Source: Leptospira levettii
GTDB taxonomy: Bacteria; Spirochaetota; Leptospiria; Leptospirales; Leptospiraceae
Assembly (NCBI RefSeq): GCF_002812085.1
Contig: NZ_NPDM01000002.1
Location: 682,001-746,000, forward strand
Length of the DNA: 64,000 nucleotides
Direction of reading: 5' to 3'
A program made the translations under genes and the position numbers. The notes under the pieces were generated by a model. The model was not told the origin of the DNA. It searched no databases and saw only the letters and a list, made by a program, of their open reading frames with translations. Positions 39,594 through 48,926 of this stretch are shown here, piece after piece. Positions within the stretch are counted from its first letter, which is position 1. Every line of letters begins with the position of its first letter.

Positions 39594-39764
39594 TTACTTG
39601 ATGTCTCTTGCTCTTGTTTTGAATGAGTCATCCAATTTTGGCTTTTTAGAAGGTTTTGGTTCTTCTACCACTGGCTGAGTCGGTTGTTTCACTTCTTCAG
39701 AGGCACAGTTGATCATAAATACAGCCAATAAAGCAATGATTAGCATAGACGAAATTTTTTTCAT
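39594..39764 (-). CDS. Very small lipoprotein
   Basis: This 56-residue protein has a signal peptide and lipobox (LLAVFMINC, Cys 20), leaving a mature part of only ~36 residues. That part is Pro/Lys-rich (KQPTQPVVEEPKPSKKPKL) and ends FKTRARDIK. The clean ribosome site (AAGGAGC before the ATG), compact size and strong terminator suggest a well-expressed short transcript, as for Braun-type or other abundant small lipoproteins. Function unknown. Longer in-frame readings cross into the divergent tmk region and were not used. Confidence 0.75.
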   Translation of the reverse strand: MKKISSMLIIALLAVFMINCASEEVKQPTQPVVEEPKPSKKPKLDDSFKTRARDIK

Positions 39765-39843
39765 GTATTTGCTCCTTAGACTAAACTGTCGAATTTCGTA
39801 AATAAGTCGAGGAAAAAACGATGATTCTGAATATGGAGGAGAT

Positions 39844-40449
39844 ATGACAGTAAAGTCGCAGTTTTTTGTGTTCGAAGGGATCGATGGTTCAGGGAAAACA
39901 ACAGTTTCTAAAAGAGTTTCTGAAATTCTAAATGAAAAATTGTTCCCAAATGTCTGGCACAGGGAACCTACCGATAGTGTTTTCGGACAAAAAATCCGAG
40001 AATTCCTCCAAGGTAAAATCAAACTCAACCAAGAAGAACAGTTAAAACTTTTTTTACAAGATAGAGAACTATCAGTTCAGGACATCATCTTACCAACGTT
40101 AAAGAATGGTAAGTCAATTGTACAAGACAGATACTATTTTTCAACTGCAGCTTACCAAGGTAGAGACGAAGAACATGCTGCGGACATTTTGTACATGAAT
40201 GAAGACAAAGGTTTCCCAGAACCAAACCATGTTTATTTTTTAGACTTATCTCCAGAAGAGGCCTTAGAGAGAAGGAATACTCGTGGAGGAAAACAAGAAG
40301 TGTTTGATGAAAGTTCCGAACAAACGCGTATTTACCAAAACTATCTGGCAATTTTACCTGAATCGACAATTTTTGTAGATGCTACTGCCGATTTAGATGA
40401 GGTTGTTTCCTTTTGTGTTGAGGATATTTTAAAATCACTTTCCGTCTGA
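39844..40449 (+). CDS. tmk: Thymidylate kinase
   Basis: This 201-residue enzyme phosphorylates dTMP to dTDP for DNA synthesis. P-loop GIDGSGKTT at residues ~12-20, the DRYYFSTAAYQG motif for dTMP binding (~97), and a lid with Arg residues (RRNTRGGKQEVFDE). GGAGGAG stands before the ATG. The 3' end overlaps the convergent methyltransferase gene by 15 bases. Confidence 0.95.
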   Translation: MTVKSQFFVFEGIDGSGKTTVSKRVSEILNEKLFPNVWHREPTDSVFGQKIREFLQGKIKLNQEEQLKLFLQDRELSVQDIILPTLKNGKSIVQDRYYFSTAAYQGRDEEHAADILYMNEDKGFPEPNHVYFLDLSPEEALERRNTRGGKQEVFDESSEQTRIYQNYLAILPESTIFVDATADLDEVVSFCVEDILKSLSV

Positions 40450-41337
40450 TTTGTCTTTAGTCACACGAAAGACCATCATGTCTCCCATTTGGAACCATTT
40501 CACAAAACGATCAAAAAATGCCTTTCGCAATCGAAAGAAAACGCTGGCATTTTTTCGGCTTGTGAGTCCACTTCCATAGGTAAAGGCTTTGGGAGATTTG
40601 TATCCAAGCGAAATGAGTAACTGTTTTAATCCTGAAAAAGAATAATAATATAAATGTTCTGGTACATTTAAATACCTCCAATGGATTCCATTCCATTTTG
40701 CAAGGAATCCATACCGACAAGTAGACAAAATCAGAATTCCACCAGGTAACAAGTGTTTCATAATTTTTTCTAACGTTTCTTTTGGTTTGTGTAAATGTTC
40801 GATTGTAGCCCAAAGAGTAATGACATCAAATTGGTTTTGGTAACCAAGGTCCCATTCTAAAAAATTTTCTTGGAAAATCGAAAGTCCAAGAGTTTCCCTA
40901 GCATACTTAACAGGACCATCTGCAATTTCAATGCCTTTGGCATCATACCCTCTTTCTTTCATATATGCGACGAAGTATCCTGCAGCACAGCCAATGTCCA
41001 ATGAGGAAAGTTTGGTAATCTCAGATTGTTTGACTTGGATTCGATTTTTCTCCCAATGAAAAAAATCTAAATCTTGTAGATTCAGTTGGAAAACACGAGA
41101 GATTTCTTTTCGGAGGTCACTGGAATAATAATTATCATACCCACGTTCTGTCCTTTGGGTAAAATAGGAATCATCATAGTATTTTTTAACTTCTAACAAA
41201 CTTGGCTGTGGGTTCACCTGCACAAGGCCACAATGGTCACAACTAACAATCGAAAATGATTCCCCTAACGGGCTATTTTTCGTATGCAAATGGGAAAAAG
41301 AAAGTTTGCCACAGGTATTACAAGGAATGGTTTCCAC
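40435..41337 (-). CDS. SAM-dependent methyltransferase with zinc-ribbon-like N-terminus
   Basis: This 300-residue protein has a Cys-pair N-terminus (PCNTCGK ... SCDHCGL, residues ~5-38), as in sugar- and metabolite-modifying C-methyltransferase families. A class I methyltransferase core follows, with motif I LDIGCAAGYFVAYMKERGYD (~residue 95) and later LWATIEHLHKPKETL. The substrate is unknown. It starts seven bases after the permease gene and is thus the last gene of the metal-uptake operon, although a role in metal handling is not evident. Its end overlaps tmk on the other strand. Confidence 0.8.
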   Translation of the reverse strand: METIPCNTCGKLSFSHLHTKNSPLGESFSIVSCDHCGLVQVNPQPSLLEVKKYYDDSYFTQRTERGYDNYYSSDLRKEISRVFQLNLQDLDFFHWEKNRIQVKQSEITKLSSLDIGCAAGYFVAYMKERGYDAKGIEIADGPVKYARETLGLSIFQENFLEWDLGYQNQFDVITLWATIEHLHKPKETLEKIMKHLLPGGILILSTCRYGFLAKWNGIHWRYLNVPEHLYYYSFSGLKQLLISLGYKSPKAFTYGSGLTSRKNASVFFRLRKAFFDRFVKWFQMGDMMVFRVTKDKSDGK

Positions 41338-41344
41338 AGATTTC

Positions 41345-42199
41345 CTATCGGCTTTTTTGCGAAAAAAAGGAAGTGATTAGAAACCGACTTATATGAATAA
41401 AAAATGCAAAAAAACAAAGAACAAGGATGATACTGGAGGAAGTGGGAAAATATATCATTTCTCCGTTCCTTTCCAAACCAATAAGGGATACCATAAATCC
41501 TAAATATGTCGAAGTAATTGAAAACAAAACACATACAACAGTTAAAATTTTTAAAGAACGAATGATGGGAAGTAAAGCAAATACAGGGAGTAAAAGATGA
41601 GCAATGCTGTAAAAGGTTCCAAGTAAATTAACCGCAACTGTTAGAGAGGCAGCAAGGATGATATAAAACAATAGATCAAACGGAAGTGGGTTCCCTACTT
41701 GGATTTTGTATTCGTCTCGATCAAAACTAATAAACAAAAACCTACGAAAAAAACTCAAATATAAGATAAAAAAGAAAATGGCAACATAAATGCCCCAAGA
41801 ATCAGCTCTGACTTGTGAAGTTAAAATATCTCCAAAAAAAGCTGCCATTAAATGATTTTGAACGTTTCCACCGAGCGCCAACATAAACTGCGATGCTGCC
41901 GAAAAGAAAACAAATAAAATACCAAGGATCACTTCTTCCTTCATCCCAGGAAGTTTTCGCACATACAATAATGGAAATACTAAGATACAAGAGAATAGGA
42001 TGGGAAAAATTTCACCAGGCCATTCCATAAATAAAGACAAAGCCACTGAAAACGTAACCGCTTGGGATAGGGTCACACCAAAAAATGTCATTCCCCTTAA
42101 AACTATCAGGATTCCGATGACAGACAATAAGGCACCAACAAGGCTACCTACTAAAATTTGAGGTAAAAATAAATTCCAACTGGAAAGGAGACTAGTCAT
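41345..42199 (-). CDS. Zinc/manganese-type ABC transporter permease (ZnuB/TroC-like)
   Basis: This 284-residue polytopic protein has about eight membrane segments in the ABC-3 (ZnuB/TroC) pattern: [35 protein letters not shown] near the N-terminus and LSLTVAVNLLG-like segments later. It forms the inner-membrane channel for metal imported by the neighbouring binding protein and ATPase. The ATG at 42199 overlaps the ATPase stop by eight bases; a longer reading to 42283 lies inside the ATPase gene and was not used. Confidence 0.88.
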   Translation of the reverse strand: MTSLLSSWNLFLPQILVGSLVGALLSVIGILIVLRGMTFFGVTLSQAVTFSVALSLFMEWPGEIFPILFSCILVFPLLYVRKLPGMKEEVILGILFVFFSAASQFMLALGGNVQNHLMAAFFGDILTSQVRADSWGIYVAIFFFILYLSFFRRFLFISFDRDEYKIQVGNPLPFDLLFYIILAASLTVAVNLLGTFYSIAHLLLPVFALLPIIRSLKILTVVCVLFSITSTYLGFMVSLIGLERNGEMIYFPTSSSIILVLCFFAFFIHISRFLITSFFSQKSR

Positions 42200-42905
42200 G
42201 GTGGTGGCAATTGGGAGGCCTTTCTCCTTTTGTGATGTTAAATAATTTCCCTTCATCAATTTCCAAAACTTCATCAAACCCAAATCCCCAATCGTGTTCT
42301 AGGCTATGGGTGATGAAAAACAAAGTCCGATTTCCTTGTTTTAAATATTCTGATAAAACGGATTGGAAAAGTTCCCGAGCGTTATGGTCTAAGGAATCCA
42401 TTGGCTCATCTAAAAATATCAAATTCGCTTTTGTCAGTAAGGATCGTAAAATCAGTACTTTTTGAAGTTGCCCACCACTACATAATGAAATTTGTTTATT
42501 TAAATAGGAACTAACACCCGTTCTTTCAATGAGTTCCCTATCCTCTTCTGAAAATTTAGATTTAGGCAAAAAACTAAGTCCAATATTTTTGGGCATGAGT
42601 AAAACATCTTCCACTCTAAGAGGGAAATCCAATGCCATCTTTTTCGCTTGAGGAACATAGGAAGTGGTAATTGATTTAGAGAAAGTGATGGTTCCCGCAA
42701 GTGGAGGGAGTAAGTCAGTGAGTGTTCGGAACAATGTTGTTTTTCCGGCACCATTTCCACCTACGAGGGCATATGTTTTATTGGATTCAATGTGTAAGTG
42801 AATGTCTGAGACAACAGGAAACTCTTTCCTATAGCCAACAGACAAGTGGTCTGCATGGATAAAGGTGGTTTGGACCTTAGGATTATTTTGTTTTGTCGCT
42901 TGCAT
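42192..42905 (-). CDS. Zinc/manganese-type ABC transporter ATPase (ZnuC/TroB-like)
   Basis: This 237-residue ABC ATPase shows Walker A GGNGAGKTT (~residue 49), signature SLCSGGQLQKV (~137), Walker B LIFLDEP (~160) and the switch His (FFITHSLEHD). It energises metal import. The start lies 22 bases inside the binding-protein gene, so translation is coupled. It ends in HHHD, which might be coincidence, but some zinc transporters carry such His tails. Confidence 0.93.
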   Translation of the reverse strand: MQATKQNNPKVQTTFIHADHLSVGYRKEFPVVSDIHLHIESNKTYALVGGNGAGKTTLFRTLTDLLPPLAGTITFSKSITTSYVPQAKKMALDFPLRVEDVLLMPKNIGLSFLPKSKFSEEDRELIERTGVSSYLNKQISLCSGGQLQKVLILRSLLTKANLIFLDEPMDSLDHNARELFQSVLSEYLKQGNRTLFFITHSLEHDWGFGFDEVLEIDEGKLFNITKGERPPNCHHHD

Positions 42906-43845
42906 CGCGTATCTTTTGTAAACTCAAACGTAAGGTCTCTTCATAACTAGTTGTGTCTAGTGCACCCACGGAAACAGGGAGTGTGACCACAACCGATCCC
43001 GGCACCTTGGACGATACGTACTCAGCATATTTTGGATTATGATAGGGACCGATCAAGATAATTTTTATCTTTTCTGCGATCATATAACTGATGACTTGGT
43101 CCATATAACGAACAGAAGGTGGAACTCCAGGACGTTCTTCTATGGTAAGATTGGCATTAAATTTAAACCGAGATGCCAAATACACAAATTGATCATGGAA
43201 CACGGCTACTTTTAAGCCAAAATAGGGTTCCATTTTTTTCATCTCTTCTTTTGTCACTTGGATGAGACGTTTTTTAAATGAATTAAAATTATTCTCATAG
43301 TATTCCCCGTTGAGTGGATCCACTCTTGTGAGGGCATTTTTGATGTTTTGTGCCATTTGGATGGCATTGATAGGGTCATTCCAATAATGAGGGTTTCCAT
43401 AAATGTGCATGTCTCCCATAGACCGATCCATCATCACTGTTGGTTCCCCAAGGATTTTGACTCCAAATGATGTGTCACAATACCCAGGTTGGCCTTTTTG
43501 GATTTTCATATTCCTAGATTGTTGTTGGAGATAAGGGATCCAACCAATCTCTAAATCCAGTCCCACAACACATAAAACATCTGCTTCACTGAGTTTGACC
43601 AAAAAATCAGGACGAGTCATCACAAAATGCGGATCATCCACACCACGGATCATTCCATACACATCGGCTCTATCACCTGCCACCTGTTCAGCGATATACT
43701 TGATATCAGAGATACTGGCAACAAGTGATACCTTTCCGAATACAGGTGAGGTAAACAGAAAAACGAAAAAAAGGATTAGAATAAGGAAGATATGATTTTT
43801 CTTCGAATGTTTATGATGGTAAAATGAAGATTCAAATTGAGGCAT
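42883..43845 (-). CDS. Periplasmic metal-binding protein (ZnuA/TroA-like)
   Basis: This 320-residue exported protein has an N-terminal hydrophobic export segment (IFLILILFFVFLFTSPVFG, residues ~19-37). The mature part begins VSLVASISDIKYIAEQVAGD, as in cluster A-I binding proteins. Candidate metal ligands are His in DDPHF (~73), His in GNPHYW (~154) and Asp/His in AVFHDQF (~220), plus a Glu in IEERPG. There is no long His-rich loop; a short Met/His/Asp stretch (MDRSMGDMHIYGNPHYW) precedes the second ligand. The His-rich N-terminus (YHHKHSKKNH) lies before the signal segment. AGGAAA precedes the ATG. Zinc rather than manganese is inferred from operon and operator. Confidence 0.88.
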   Translation of the reverse strand: MPQFESSFYHHKHSKKNHIFLILILFFVFLFTSPVFGKVSLVASISDIKYIAEQVAGDRADVYGMIRGVDDPHFVMTRPDFLVKLSEADVLCVVGLDLEIGWIPYLQQQSRNMKIQKGQPGYCDTSFGVKILGEPTVMMDRSMGDMHIYGNPHYWNDPINAIQMAQNIKNALTRVDPLNGEYYENNFNSFKKRLIQVTKEEMKKMEPYFGLKVAVFHDQFVYLASRFKFNANLTIEERPGVPPSVRYMDQVISYMIAEKIKIILIGPYHNPKYAEYVSSKVPGSVVVTLPVSVGALDTTSYEETLRLSLQKIRDASDKTK

Positions 43846-43859
43846 GATTTCCTGTTTCC

Positions 43860-45221
43860 TTAATAACTATGTGCTGGATGAGAACCTAAAATGGCGACTG
43901 CTTGTACATAAAATCTCCACTCGCGTTGTTCCTGGAATTCTTGTTTGGAAAAATCCTGGATGTATCGCCTTTCGATTGAACCACGAATCCTTCCAAATTC
44001 TGAACTATGAAAGGTGATTTGAGTCGAATGGGCTTCTATTGCATTGTCTGCTAGTTTTCCATTTTTGTCGACAAGTGATTTATCAGTAAAATAATCATAG
44101 CGATACCCAAGTGACCACAATTGGTGGAATTTATAATCCACAAAAAAGTAATAACCCCATTGGTCTCTGGATGCGGCTTTTGATTTTTGGAAAGTGCTTG
44201 GGTCCATTTGTTCTGGGAAAATTTCTTGTTGGTACCACCCTTCGGACATGATCATAAGTTCCCTAAGATTGGAACGATTCCATCTTAATACTGCATCCAT
44301 TCCATACAAATACCGTTGGTTTTTTCTGTCTGTTGTTGGTTCATACCGAACTCCAGAAAATCCAAATTGGGTTCCCCAGTTATTTCCAAAATAATAAAAA
44401 TGTTTTAGGTGGGCATAACCCATAGGGTTATTTTTTTGTTGGCCTTCCGTATGGGCGTGACCCCATTTTCTTCCATTTGTTGCACCTAACACTAATTCTT
44501 GGGTAATCCATTTCCATGGTAATAAAATACTAAACTCTGCTCCTGTATCCATCGCAGACTCAAAACCTATGAATTTTTCGTGTACAATTGGATTCATCGT
44601 AAAAGGTCTATCGTGAAGGTGGATTCGATTTAACCTTCCAATATCGAGAAACATCTGTCCAACTTTGAGTGAAGTATTAAATGGCAAAAATGGGAACAAA
44701 ACATTCGCTTCATGGACTTCAAAATAGTATTTACCATCTTCGCCATGTGCCGCCCCTAAAAAATTGGCTCGCATCCATTGGTCAACCGCTGCCGTAAATC
44801 CAAACTCAGCAGAACGAACATCCATTTTATTATCGATACGTTCCCCTGTTCCCCTTGGTTTGTTTCGATCCCATGCACCAACAATGTCTATAGCGGCTGA
44901 AACATCCATCATCAAGTTTTGTGCAGAACGATTGATTTGGTTGGGCTGTTGTACGTTGGATGTGACTCCACGACTTCCTTCTGTACTTTTACTTCTTGTT
45001 TCTTGGTCTTTTAAATCTTTGTCAAGTTCTGCTTCCCAATCATTGGGTTCTGGATTTTGTGATTTGGTTTTAAGTGAACTTCCTTGTTTTTTGGTATCTG
45101 GTTCTTCTAGTTCTTTTTCCCAGTCATTTGTATCCGCATACAACCAAAATGCAAAAAAGACTGGTAACATAACAACCACCAGCCGAAGAAAAGAAAAATG
45201 TTTATGGAATCCAAGTTTCAC
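43860..45221 (-). CDS. Outer-membrane porin linked to zinc uptake
   Basis: This 453-residue protein has an export signal (LVVVMLPVFFAFWLYA) followed by an N-terminal region with two NDWExEL repeats (NDWEKELEEPD and NDWEAELDKDL), then a beta-barrel with many aromatic strands (YYFEVHEANVLFPFLPFN, WGYYFFVDYKF). His-rich loops occur (RIHLHDRPF, WGHAHTEGQQ, HLKHFYYF), suiting metal passage. It resembles 'zinc-regulated outer-membrane porin' proteins known beside znu genes elsewhere. The start is a GTG; a ribosome site is weak. It lies between the lipoprotein gene (19 bases) and the binding-protein gene (14 bases). Confidence 0.72.
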   Translation of the reverse strand: MKLGFHKHFSFLRLVVVMLPVFFAFWLYADTNDWEKELEEPDTKKQGSSLKTKSQNPEPNDWEAELDKDLKDQETRSKSTEGSRGVTSNVQQPNQINRSAQNLMMDVSAAIDIVGAWDRNKPRGTGERIDNKMDVRSAEFGFTAAVDQWMRANFLGAAHGEDGKYYFEVHEANVLFPFLPFNTSLKVGQMFLDIGRLNRIHLHDRPFTMNPIVHEKFIGFESAMDTGAEFSILLPWKWITQELVLGATNGRKWGHAHTEGQQKNNPMGYAHLKHFYYFGNNWGTQFGFSGVRYEPTTDRKNQRYLYGMDAVLRWNRSNLRELMIMSEGWYQQEIFPEQMDPSTFQKSKAASRDQWGYYFFVDYKFHQLWSLGYRYDYFTDKSLVDKNGKLADNAIEAHSTQITFHSSEFGRIRGSIERRYIQDFSKQEFQEQREWRFYVQAVAILGSHPAHSY

Positions 45222-45240
45222 AATGATGTCTTTTTTTTAC

Positions 45241-45987
45241 CTATCGAATCATTCCAGAAGTGCCAATGACAGACGAATAAATTGTCATCGATTTGACAAT
45301 GACTTGATTCAGCCTAAGCCCAACGCGATCACCATTTACATTCACTGTCACACTGTCCTCTTCAAATTGGTATGTTCCCCGATTGACAGAATCACAAGAT
45401 CCTTCCCAACCAAAGATATGAGCACCATTTTCTTCATGTACTTCTAAACATAGAGTTTTTTCAATCCCGAGAGAAGTTCCCCATGATGCAGGAGTGCTAA
45501 AAGCGGAAGATACATTATCCACTAATTTCTGAATGGTAGTAGCAGATATCAGAAAACCAGGTCCATTGAAATTGGTTTCTCCAGGCAAAATTGCTTTTAA
45601 TGTGGACGAACCTGAATTCAAGACGTATGTAATTTCAATCCCTGCTTTTTTTTCCCCACCAGAGGAAGATAAACTACTGGCACGTGTGACAATTGTAGAT
45701 GCATCACTAGTTCCTGAAAGGCCACCATTAAAACTCACATTCTGCGCAGTAAACCCTAAGCCAAGTAAGGTTGTTGTCGCGTCACCAGAACAACCAAAAA
45801 AATTATACCTCGTTCCATTTCCCGCAGCTCCAGAGCGTGCCGATTGACCGCAAGAACCAGAGTTTGCCAATAGAGCAGCAAAAATCGCATCATTATTATT
45901 GTCTTTTTTGGAAGCTTGGAAAAGTTCCGCACAATTGCCCAGAGAGACAAATACCACAAATACAATGATTGGTTTTAAGAAATTCAT
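45241..45987 (-). CDS. Lipoprotein heading the zinc-type operon
   Basis: This 248-residue lipoprotein has the lipobox SLGNC (Cys ~19), a polar linker (AELFQASKKDNNND) and the leucine/alanine stretch AIFAALLANSG. The mature part is beta-rich with four more Cys (GSCGQ, FFGCSG, TLCLEVHEENG, EGSCDSV) and a segment CLEVHEENGAHIFGWEGSC that holds His and Glu residues able to bind metal. No known family recognised. GAGGTACTT precedes the ATG at 45987; a longer reading from 46044 crosses the operator palindrome. As first gene behind the palindrome it is likely zinc-controlled. Confidence 0.72.
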   Translation of the reverse strand: MNFLKPIIVFVVFVSLGNCAELFQASKKDNNNDAIFAALLANSGSCGQSARSGAAGNGTRYNFFGCSGDATTTLLGLGFTAQNVSFNGGLSGTSDASTIVTRASSLSSSGGEKKAGIEITYVLNSGSSTLKAILPGETNFNGPGFLISATTIQKLVDNVSSAFSTPASWGTSLGIEKTLCLEVHEENGAHIFGWEGSCDSVNRGTYQFEEDSVTVNVNGDRVGLRLNQVIVKSMTIYSSVIGTSGMIR

Positions 45988-46007
45988 AAGTACCTCTGTT
46001 GGGACAT

Positions 46008-46030
46008 CATTTGCAACGCTGTTGCAAATG
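46008..46030 (-). promoter_or_regulatory. Perfect 10-3-10 palindrome, candidate Zur-type operator
   Basis: CATTTGCAAC, three bases, then GTTGCAAATG: a perfect inverted repeat 21 bases upstream of the lipoprotein start and between it and the preceding stop codon. It controls the first gene of the metal-uptake operon. The core GCAAC-N3-GTTGC recurs in front of the COG0523 GTPase gene at 51.9 kb, also a zinc-type gene. The regulator identity (Zur/Fur family) is inferred. Confidence 0.72.
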
Positions 46031-46040
46031 CAACCACGTT

Positions 46041-47072
46041 TCATTTAAAAAATCGGTTTTTAGCGTTTTCGAAGAGGATTTTATGTTTGGCTTTGTCGGA
46101 GATGGGGAGGTCCAAAAATTTGGAAATGGGATGGTTTAGATTATAAGGGATATTCGGAAAATCGGATCCAAAGTAAATCTGATCCTTGTAACGTTCCAAA
46201 AGTGGGATTGCCTCATCCACATCGGTTTCCTTTCCAGTCGCTAAAAAATCTACAAAGACCATAGTTGTATCCAAAGCTAAATTGGAATACTCATCAAGTA
46301 ACGAAGCATAGGCGGATATTTCATGGGCTCCCATATGAGCGACAATTACATGTAATTTTGGGTAGGTTTGGATAAATGGTTTAAAAAATTGAATCCCTGT
46401 AAATTCGCCAGGCAACGGAGCCGTACCAGTATGGATGACGATCGGGATTTCTTTTTTTTCCAAATATCCAAAACAATCGCTGAGTTCTGGATCATTTAAG
46501 TTGAGTTTGGAAACTTCACAGTGGAGCTTAAAACCTAAAAAACCATACACCTCAACTGCTTCTTTAACATAGGAGTACACTCCTTCTTCAGGATAAAAAG
46601 TTCCGAAGGGTATAGCACCTTGCCAATTTTGATAATTGTGATAGGTCCAATCATTCAGTGATTTTGCCATATTTTTTTTATGAGCATAGTTGAGGGTGGT
46701 AAATTGTTTGATCCCATTATGGTGCAAACGGTTGACCCTTTCCATTTCCGGCAGGCGGTAACCGATTGCCCAGTTCACATTGTCAAACCAGCGCCAAATG
46801 AGTTTCATAATGGTTTCTGGAAAAAAATGAGTGTGGATATCGAAGATATGAGGGATGCCTAAATCGGAAATCTTTTCTAAGTGGTCGGGGATTGGATCGT
46901 CAAGAATGGGAGGAAAAAAATCTCCCCTCCATGAAAAGGGAGAGGAGAATCGTGTGTCTGTAACATTTGCAGAAATACCATCTTCTACTTCCTTCGCAAA
47001 ACAAGCGTAACAAGGAAGTAGAGGTGAATCCAGTTTGTGGTTATGCAGTGACTGGAGTTTTTTTCTTTCCAC
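46041..47072 (-). CDS. Amidohydrolase-family metal-dependent hydrolase
   Basis: This 343-residue protein has amidohydrolase-2 type motifs: DIHTHFFPE (~residue 88), [15 protein letters not shown] (~205), VAHMGAHE (~245) and GSDFPN (~300), supplying the metal-binding His and the catalytic Asp. The reaction is unknown; relatives are decarboxylases or lactone hydrolases. The likely start is a GTG at 47072, 32 bases inside the acyl-CoA dehydrogenase gene, so the two are probably co-transcribed; a later start is possible because there is no clear ribosome site. Confidence 0.78.
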   Translation of the reverse strand: MERKKLQSLHNHKLDSPLLPCYACFAKEVEDGISANVTDTRFSSPFSWRGDFFPPILDDPIPDHLEKISDLGIPHIFDIHTHFFPETIMKLIWRWFDNVNWAIGYRLPEMERVNRLHHNGIKQFTTLNYAHKKNMAKSLNDWTYHNYQNWQGAIPFGTFYPEEGVYSYVKEAVEVYGFLGFKLHCEVSKLNLNDPELSDCFGYLEKKEIPIVIHTGTAPLPGEFTGIQFFKPFIQTYPKLHVIVAHMGAHEISAYASLLDEYSNLALDTTMVFVDFLATGKETDVDEAIPLLERYKDQIYFGSDFPNIPYNLNHPISKFLDLPISDKAKHKILFENAKNRFFK

Positions 47073-48798
47073 GAATTTTAGTTAGGTTAGATGCCAAGAT
47101 AGCTGCACTGTCTAAAATATAACTTTCAGTAAGTGTCTTTCTATGATTTCGTCTTTCTACTTTGGATCTTCCAATACTTCTTTCGAGTAACAAACTATTA
47201 TGGAATCTTGCAGCAGATTCTACCACTTCAAATGCTAACTCTTCACGAAGAGGTGTTGAATCAATTTCAGCATATTCTGCCACAACAGTTTCAAATTGTT
47301 TGAAGAGTTCGTTTAATTCAGAAGAAGAAACAAAACCAGACATTTCCGATTTTAAGTATTCACGGTAAATTCCAGTCTCTGTCATACCAGAAACGATACC
47401 ACCGATACAAGCTACTGTTTGGAGTTGTGTGGTTCCTTCGTAAATGTTTGTAATCCGCACATCTCGATACAACCTTGCAACATCATAGTCTTCCGTATAA
47501 CCAGAACCGCCATGGATTTGTAGGGCATCATAAGCAACTACGTTTGCCATTTCCGTAATGTAGTATTTGGAAAGTGGTGTGAAGAGTGAGGCTAGTTTTT
47601 CCCATTTTTTGAAGGTTTCATCCTTTTTGATGTCCTTTTCAGTAAGGCCTTTCATTTTTCCTCGTTCTTCTTTCCAACGGTATTGGTCGACTGCAAAACT
47701 AGCTTCGTATAAAATACAACGCATTGCAGCAACTTCACGTTCCATTCTTTCTAACATTTTTTTCACAGCAGTGATGTTACTGATGGTTTTTCCAAATTGA
47801 ACACGTTCTTCTGCATATTTTTTTCCTTCAAAATAAGCAGCTGTTGCAATTCCCATCGCTTGGGCTGCAATGTTTAACCTTGCTTGGTTCATCATTGCCA
47901 TTGAATACTTAACGAGTCCTTTTCCTTCTTCACCAATCAGAATACCTGGAGAATTTTCAAAGACAACTTCACAAGTAGGTGAACAATGAAGACCCATTTT
48001 CTTTTCGATGGATGCAACAAATACATCTTTTGAATGAACCAAGAAAAAGGAAAGTCCTCGTGCTCCACTGGTTGTAGTGCCAGTTCGTGCTAAGGTTAAA
48101 ATGATGGAAGGTGCATTCCCAAACCCACACGCATGTGTGATAAATCGTTTGGTTCCAGTGATTTTCCAAACGCCATCCTCACCCTTAATTGCTTTTGTTT
48201 GCAAATTAGGGAGATCTGAACCATAGTTAGGTTCTGTGAGTGCCATAGCTCCACAAAGTTCACCAGATGCCATTTTTGGAACATACTCATGGATCATCTC
48301 ATCAGTTCCAAATCGCTCCACAGTTTCTGCAAGGTTCATACAACCAAGAGTAATCGCAAGAGATCCATCACCACGTGATACACACTCAGATAACATAGAT
48401 TGAACGACAGATGGTAATCCAAGTCCACCGTAGTGTCTATGGATTCCATAGGGCAATAAACCCGCAGATTTAATTTTTTCTACGACGTCTAACATTGGTT
48501 TAGGGAAACCAACTTGGCCATCTTTGTATTTGAGTCCCTCTTCATCCATTTGTTTGGCAACTTGAGAGATGTCATTTCCAGCAATGTCCCCACCTGCTTC
48601 GAGTGTGGATCTGTAAAATTCAATTGCATCTTCGTAATTACCAGGAGCGAAGGTGAGTTCCTCTTTCCCTGATTTTTGGAATTCTGCAAAATCTTCGAAC
48701 CCTTGTTCGTATTGGTCGATGACCGCATTCCAAGGTGTGAGAGAATCAAAATGATCAATTAGGTCATCATTATCATTAAAATAGTTATTAGATATCAT
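47041..48798 (-). CDS. Acyl-CoA dehydrogenase
   Basis: This 585-residue FAD enzyme oxidises acyl-CoA to enoyl-CoA in fatty acid breakdown. Family blocks are visible: [15 protein letters not shown] (~residue 185), [48 protein letters not shown] and [20 protein letters not shown], with [13 protein letters not shown] near the C-terminal third. A C-terminal extension of ~90 residues is present as in the longer family members. The ATG at 48798 with AGGAG upstream was chosen over a TTG seven codons earlier. Co-transcribed with the amidohydrolase gene. Confidence 0.92.
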   Translation of the reverse strand: MISNNYFNDNDDLIDHFDSLTPWNAVIDQYEQGFEDFAEFQKSGKEELTFAPGNYEDAIEFYRSTLEAGGDIAGNDISQVAKQMDEEGLKYKDGQVGFPKPMLDVVEKIKSAGLLPYGIHRHYGGLGLPSVVQSMLSECVSRGDGSLAITLGCMNLAETVERFGTDEMIHEYVPKMASGELCGAMALTEPNYGSDLPNLQTKAIKGEDGVWKITGTKRFITHACGFGNAPSIILTLARTGTTTSGARGLSFFLVHSKDVFVASIEKKMGLHCSPTCEVVFENSPGILIGEEGKGLVKYSMAMMNQARLNIAAQAMGIATAAYFEGKKYAEERVQFGKTISNITAVKKMLERMEREVAAMRCILYEASFAVDQYRWKEERGKMKGLTEKDIKKDETFKKWEKLASLFTPLSKYYITEMANVVAYDALQIHGGSGYTEDYDVARLYRDVRITNIYEGTTQLQTVACIGGIVSGMTETGIYREYLKSEMSGFVSSSELNELFKQFETVVAEYAEIDSTPLREELAFEVVESAARFHNSLLLERSIGRSKVERRNHRKTLTESYILDSAAILASNLTKIRGKKKTPVTA

Positions 48799-48926
48799 AC
48801 AATTATTGGCTCCTAACAAGGACTTTCACTCACGTTTCAATATCGTGAAAAGAATTACAAATAATTTTCCCTGGTGGATTCCTGAACGAATGTCCAATCC
48901 GTTAAGTTAATGGTGTTAAACAAGGA

